Shown: in pieces, positions 59,501-64,000 of the stretch | Numbering within the stretch: position 1 is the first letter of the stretch | How the letters are laid out: every line of letters begins with the position of its first letter | DNA from: Termitomyces sp. T153 | Lineage: Eukaryota > Basidiomycota > Agaricomycetes > Agaricales > Lyophyllaceae | Direction of reading: 5' to 3' | Length of the DNA: 64,000 nucleotides | Assembly (NCBI GenBank): GCA_018296165.2 | Contig: JACKQL020000060.1 | Span: 1-64,000, forward strand | Program-made: the position numbers and the translations under genes | The notes under the pieces: generated by a model | The model's input: only the letters and a program-made list of their open reading frames with translations | Database searches by the model: none | Told to the model about the DNA's origin: nothing

Positions 59501-60107
59501 CAGAAGAGTGGTGTGAGTGATTCAATTAATAATCCTTCCCGTCCTGCGTCACTAATTAAAGTTTTCTTGATTTTCCCTTTTTCTTTAGTATGGTACCAGG
59601 ATCGAGTGATCCGGACCGTAAGATCGGCCATCGATAACCTCGGCGGGGACGAAGGCTATCAATTGACACGACGACCTTATCAAGTAACATGGTTTGCGAA
59701 TCAGCTTTCCATGTAAGCCTATTCATTCATTCATTTCCGCGCTGATCGAGGGATGGATTGGCTCGTAGCACTTGTGTTCTGTTCTAATTTGTACTTAGAT
59801 GTCTTCTCCTTTGGGACTACGACCGTAGTCTCAAGGATGCGCTGGTGCTGGCCAAGTCGATACTTGTACCTGTAGAGGTGATGACGAGTCTCTGGCCATG
59901 TGCAGGTAAGATTCAGCTGCCATATTTTGATTCTGTACCCTGAGCTGGTTATGCTTTGGTGTGTTTCTTTTAGCTCTGGAACATCAGTTGGAAGATCTGC
60001 GGAAACGTTTGGGTGAGGCTTGTGCGGCAGAAGGAATCGAGCCTCCCGTGCCGAGCAACTTTCAAATCGGCCTCCTTCCGCAATGGAGTAGAGTGGAGCA
60101 TGACTAA
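56600..60107 (+). CDS. Zn2Cys6 fungal transcription factor
   Basis: ATG at 56600 (MVANSSREICSSQ); intron to an acceptor at CAACTAG (about 56830); exon VQGAAAITAPQYDYTV...; then an intron from 57260 to 57374 that splits the zinc cluster. Joined, it reads ACRQC-RGRKIRCD...RPVCNNC...SNVCEYD, all six Cys present, followed by a basic linker KRRGPDKNPG. The C-terminal half (58000-60100) has the fungal-specific TF domain pattern: TGHWLFFLNLEHF, ALIYAGLAMATLM, EECRRLCWASLSL, REPPNFFLLDS. It ends ...LLPQWSRVEHD at 60107. About nine or ten exons; the join between 57770 and 57880 is the least certain. Nuclear DNA-binding regulator; targets unknown. Neighbours do not form an obvious metabolite cluster. 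Confidence 0.85.
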
Positions 60108-60504
60108 CGCTAGGACGTAATAACATAATTATCACACACTAGTACGCTACAATTCATTCTTTATCGTGCTTTCTTCTGATAATGGCACCCGTCGCGATAC
60201 GATAGTCTTCTTTCACGTTGCTTTCCGTATACATGTGGCAGTGGTATGTCGCGTATTCATAGAATGGTTTAATACGAATTGGAACTCAAGGGCAAGCTAG
60301 ATACGTAAGAGAACGTGTTCATTGCTTACTGGTGTGTATGTATCTGTGCCACAACACGAATCGAGCAAATATTTCTAGGAATAGACGGATGATAATGATC
60401 AGCAGGTTTGCTATACTACAAGCGTCTATGTTAGTCGGTAACACATCAGGAATGAGAAATTACACACAATAATCGTAAAAGCAGAGGCATACCGAAGTCG
60501 CTGG
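60108..60504. other. Convergent 3' spacer
   Basis: About 400 bp between two converging genes. Nothing else is seen. Confidence 0.5.
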
Positions 60505-61194
60505 TCAATCACTCTCGTCAGTGAAGCGGTCGAGCTTGGAGATCTTAGAGCGCTTCTCTTTGTCGCGCTCAGACCTGGGCCTCTTGAGATCACGATGTAG
60601 AACTTGTACGTGCCAGCCGGGAGGCCACGTGCGACGAGCGAGCTCCTCGACGCACGCAACGCTCCTGTGTCGTCCCATCTCGCAGCATATCCCAACGCGG
60701 ATGTGTATTGGTTCTTTATTTTCTCCTTCCCCTTCATCACACCCCTGTTCTTCATCTTCCTGACACTCTTCCTCGATTTCCTCCGCCTCCCGCACTTCCC
60801 CAAACCCCTTGAGAACCTCCCTCACCGCCGCCTCCACCTCTCTCACCTTCTCCCCCCACTTCCCCTCCACCATCAACGCCTCCCTGAGCGCCTTATCAGT
60901 GCCCACACACATGTCCCGCAGCCTTTTCGACGCATTCGGGAGCGCGCGTACGTCGAATGTGAGGCCGGGCGACGGAGAGGGGTGCAGGGGGCCGCGCCGG
61001 TGGGAGTAGGATGTTAGAGTGAGCATGTGGGTGGGGACGGTGGTGTGATTATGGGGATCGAGGGGACGGTTGGGGTTGGGAGGGATGGGAATGTCGTCGT
61101 CTGCTATTGGTGTTGGTGGCATGCTGTGGCGACGTTGATCACGAGTTGTAATCTGATATTGAAATTCCAAGCGCGGATCACGCCTAATCATCAC
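60505..61194 (-). CDS. RapZ C-terminal-domain-like protein
   Basis: Single frame of 229 codons; ATG at 61194, though Met-25 (MPPTPIADDD) could be the true start. Residues 58-90 read LTLTSYSHRRG...FDVRALPN, 169-179 ICCEMGRHRSV and 196-204 VQVLHRDLK. This is the motif order of the C-terminal domain of bacterial RapZ (SFG..G, FDVR.LPNP, GCTGGRHRSV, HRD), where it binds RNA or metabolites; fungal versions occur as stand-alone proteins of unknown role. An acidic insert (138-160, Glu-rich) sits just before the GRHRSV motif. The C-terminal tail is Lys/Arg-rich and may act in nuclear or RNA contact (inference). The N-terminal P-loop kinase part of RapZ is absent. Confidence 0.8.
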   Translation of the reverse strand: MMIRRDPRLEFQYQITTRDQRRHSMPPTPIADDDIPIPPNPNRPLDPHNHTTVPTHMLTLTSYSHRRGPLHPSPSPGLTFDVRALPNASKRLRDMCVGTDKALREALMVEGKWGEKVREVEAAVREVLKGFGEVREAEEIEEECQEDEEQGCDEGEGENKEPIHIRVGICCEMGRHRSVACVEELARRTWPPGWHVQVLHRDLKRPRSERDKEKRSKISKLDRFTDESD

Positions 61195-62058
61195 TTCGGA
61201 GCTCGGAGATCTGACACGCGCACAGATGTAACTAGAACCAGAATACTTAGCCTACACAAGAACGAAGCATTGTAAAAACAGCTTTGCAGATGGGACCGAG
61301 ACTGTGGCCCGGTACCGATGGTCGATGTTACGACATGGACCAGGGCCCGGGGGACTTGTACAGAAAGCCCGCGCTTGCCCACAACACAGTTGCAGCGCGT
61401 TACTTATTCGGTGTCCCAATCATTCTCCAAGTACCAAGTCGGCACTGGTTGATAAAGGACAGACTGAGAGAGTCTGTCTGGTGTTTCTTGCTAGACGTAT
61501 TGGCCATTTGGGCTACCCTTGCGCTTGCGGTTCTCGTCGCTGTGTATGATCAAGATAGACCAGAGCGTTGAAGATCTATTGGTTTCCGTGAAGAAGGGGC
61601 TCCAGATGTATATATTCAATATTTAATCGGCTTGGAGGTGGGGGCATCCTGGGACACAGGGGTCTATGTACATTGGTCGGAACATGATTTATAATCGATA
61701 ACTCTGAATCTGAGTCAAAGGTGTTCACGAGACGAGTATAAGTCAGAGTACCACATAAATTGAGTCCAGAGTCTGTGTTACAGTATGTCATACCCATATA
61801 TATGTATTTAGGTTTCCATCCAACAAACATACGGCTCTGTATCATCTCCCGAAGCATCTACGGAAAATTTCAAACATGAATAAAGAGCGTTGTTGATAGG
61901 TTGCGTTCACATGAAAGGAGTAGGTAAGATGTCCATCCCTGTTCCCAGGACTACAAAATAATCAAGATCAGCATAATATGATATAGAGTGCGTAGACAAC
62001 GATGGAGACTTACTCAAGAACCAGCAATCTACCATCACACTCTCTCACCTCTCCAGGA
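61195..62058. other. Gene-poor interval
   Basis: About 860 bp. The plus-strand frame at 61284-61571 (95 codons) ends with a hydrophobic stretch but shows no family; I do not call it a gene. Confidence 0.45.
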
Positions 62059-62293
62059 CTAGAGACTTTCTATCTGCTTCGCTAGCTCCTCTAGCGGACT
62101 AAGGATAATCATAATTAGCATACGTTACATGCATAGAATGGATTGGTAGACAAAGGATTGGTGGTACTCACTTAACACAAGCAAGAACTTGTCTTACAAT
62201 GGGTAAGTCTATTTCACCGCTCATGGGCGCGGCGAGAGATAGAGTGGTAATGGTGGCGAGGATAGAGAGGAAGACGATACGAAGGGAAGACAT
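62059..62293 (-). CDS. Small secreted peptide gene, two exons
   Basis: ATG at 62293-62291 opens MSSLRIVFLSILATITTLSL, a textbook signal peptide with an A-x-A-like cleavage site (SLAAP). The mature part is short. Exon 1 ends in ...QVLACV(N) at a GTGAGT donor (about 62172). An acceptor CTTAG near 62100 gives exon 2, PLEELAKQIESL, with the stop at 62061-62059. The total is about 53 residues with one Cys in the mature part. It is too short for the usual ORF cut-off. No family recognised; small secreted proteins of this size are common in basidiomycetes. Medium confidence because the call rests on the signal peptide and a clean splice. Confidence 0.5.
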
Positions 62294-62434
62294 GATTCTC
62301 GTGGCTTGCGATGAGATGAGTTGAGTTTACTGCTGTTGCCCAGGTAAGCGATGATGGGGGAAGAATGGCAAGAAGCTCGAGCCGCGGTACCACCTTTTAT
62401 AAGACAAATTTAAATTTTGAAGGAACTATGCATA

Positions 62435-62626
62435 AGCTCTGACATTATTGACTAGATGGATGTACAATGTTTACATCCATTTTAGTCTGTCATAAGATTG
62501 TGAGGAAATTATGCATGAGCCCTGGGATTTGGCTAGGTGAGGTTACGTACACAGAAGCCTTGAGTCCATTGCCGTGGTGTCGTAACAGGTGTCAGGGTAT
62601 CATGAACTACTGTGTGCCGTGAATTA
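62435..62626 (+). repeat. Left arm of a roughly 200-bp inverted repeat
   Basis: GCTCTGACAT...GACTAGATGGATG, TCATAAGATTGTGAGGAA, TTTGGCTAGGTGA, TGCCGTGGTGTCGTAACAGG, TGTGTGCC. The same order of blocks occurs in reverse complement at 63259-63474, with small indels (the right arm has about 25 extra bp near CAATATTCACATTTG). Confidence 0.88.
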
Positions 62627-63258
62627 ATGAACAGATCATGGCTAGAGTCCATGGCTGATGACAGTTGCATTTATTTTATTAAACTATATTTAACTCTATT
62701 ACTAAAGTGACATCATATGCGATTATCTTTCAATTAGCGGTAACTTTTTGCCGGGAGATACAATCGATGGAATTATACGCGTTGAATACTGGCACTGGCA
62801 GTTATTTGTGACGTCGACTTTTCACTGGTCATCAGTATCAGTTTGCACGGAGAGAATGAAATAACGACTTGAGTAACTAAGATTGCGTAGACTGTGGAGG
62901 TTATCCGCAGCGAATCAGACATTGTCCATTGTGACTCAAATATCAAGCATTAGGTGAATTTGAACGACCGATCAATCCGAGAGACGGCAGGACGTCTGAT
63001 AGTACGTTTTCTGTCCGCGTACAGAAAAAGCCATGAGTCCGGTGCCGTGGTACCGTGATGTAACAATGAGTGCCATGAACTGTCTTGAATGGCAGTGTCA
63101 AATGTGTGAGGTCGATGTACAATACCGTGATTTTGCCGTGATTTCGCCGTGGGGGTACTATGTGAACATATGATGCCATTTGAGCGATAGACTTCAATAT
63201 ATTTCAACAAAATCAATGCAAATGTCATCAGCGTGACTCTAGCTATGTTCTTTTCATA

Positions 63259-63474
63259 AATCAATGGCACACAGCACTTCATCGCACCATCATGCCTGTT
63301 ACGACACCACGGCAGTGGATTAAAGGCTTCTGTATTGTGCCCAAGACAAATGTGAATATTGTACGTAACTTCACCTAGCCAAATGCTAGGGCTTATGCAT
63401 ACCTTCCTCACAATCTTATGATAGACTCAAATTGGATGTAAACATTATCCATCCATCTAGTCAGATGTCAGAGC
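63259..63474 (-). repeat. Right arm of the inverted repeat
   Basis: Reverse complement of 62435-62626 at roughly 85-90% by eye. The arms enclose about 630 bp that contains another partial copy of the inner arm (63020-63080). A degraded direct copy of this right arm follows at 63505-63660. Confidence 0.88.
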
Positions 63475-63640
63475 TTATGCATAACTCCCTAACAACTCTA
63501 GGACTGACCAAAACGGCACACAGCAGCTCATGGCACCCTGACGCCTGCCACGACACTTCGGCAACAGATTCAAGACTTCTGATTTGTGTCCAAAACAAAT
63601 GGGAATATTGTACGTAACTTCATCTAGCCAAACGTCAAAA

Positions 63641-63905
63641 CTTATGCATAATTCTCTCGCGGTTCTATGACAGACTAAAACAGAGGTAGACATTCTACAT
63701 ATATCCATCTAGTCGTAGCTTGTGTACAATTTCCTCACAATCTTATGATAGACTAAAATGGATGTAAATATTATACATCCCTGCAGTCAAGTGTCAGAGC
63801 TTATGCGTAGTTCCCTCAAATCTATATGACAGACTAGAACAGATGTAGATGATGTACATACATTTATCTAGTCAAATGTCTGTGCATAATTCCTTCATAG
63901 TTTTC
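63641..63905. repeat. 80-bp degenerate tandem repeat
   Basis: Units starting CTTATGCATAATTC (63641), CTTGTGTACAATTTCC (63719), CTTATGCGTAGTTCC (63800) and CTGTGCATAATTCC (63880) have a spacing of 79-81 bp. Each contains ATGACAGACTA.AACAG.TGTA and a CATCTAGTC-like end. It is the outer part of the inverted-repeat arm multiplied in tandem. Confidence 0.75.
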
Positions 63906-64000
63906 TTTATAAAGAGTCAACCACGGCTCGAGCGTTTTGTCATTCTTCCCCATCTTCATTTACCTAGGCAGCAGCGGTGGATTCAACTCGTCTCATGTAG

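Overview
The window looks like nuclear DNA of a filamentous basidiomycete, probably an Agaricomycete. Genes are intron-rich with short (about 45-70 nt) GT-AG introns. Recognisable families include a Zn2Cys6 transcription factor, FAD2-type desaturases, berberine-bridge-type flavoenzymes, DUF6699-type proteins, a fungal kinase-like fragment and an OrsD/RecQ helicase of the telomere-linked-helicase type. There are no operons, ribosome binding sites or CRISPR arrays. The species cannot be named from sequence alone.

Left third (1-28.1 kb) is an accessory, probably subtelomere-like region. It opens with 3.6 near-identical copies of an 803-bp satellite (1-2880). A same-strand (minus) set of three large genes follows: gene A (3096-7234, unknown family), an OrsD-RecQ helicase (7634-13350) and gene A' (13681-18638, a paralogue of A). 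The 5' half of A' and its upstream DNA are duplicated in tandem (unit 4.84 kb: 16355-21198 and 21199-26027), with a third partial copy at 26848-28118 beyond a GC-rich LTR-retrotransposon-like fragment.

The most remarkable signal is in the introns. At least 16 introns of A, RecQ and A' carry the same roughly 33-nt palindrome (arms like ATCTTATAA and TTCTAAGAT) between the 5' splice site and the acceptor. In the 5' end of A' one microexon plus hairpin intron has been amplified into a tandem array: 14 introns separated by 33-36-nt in-frame microexons, each coding an 11-residue Ser/Thr/Lys-rich repeat. The duplicate A'' carries an independently rearranged version with only in-frame length changes. 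The same palindrome recurs many times in the intergenic arrays between the duplicated copies. I read this as an introner-like element family that also multiplies as tandem DNA.

Middle and right (28.6-62.3 kb) look like more ordinary fungal gene space with long gaps: a kinase-like C-terminal fragment behind a C-rich minisatellite, a divergent pair of delta-12-type fatty acid desaturases (29.5-33.7 kb), two DUF6699-like genes, a class-C beta-lactamase-like serine hydrolase, two FAD-linked oligosaccharide-oxidase/BBE genes plus a decayed fragment, a Zn2Cys6 regulator, a RapZ-C-terminal-domain-like protein and a small secreted peptide gene. The last 1.6 kb is a repeat cluster built around a roughly 200-bp inverted repeat.

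All splice sites were read by eye from reading frame, GT/AG signals and paralogue comparison; no alignment, database search or RNA evidence was available.
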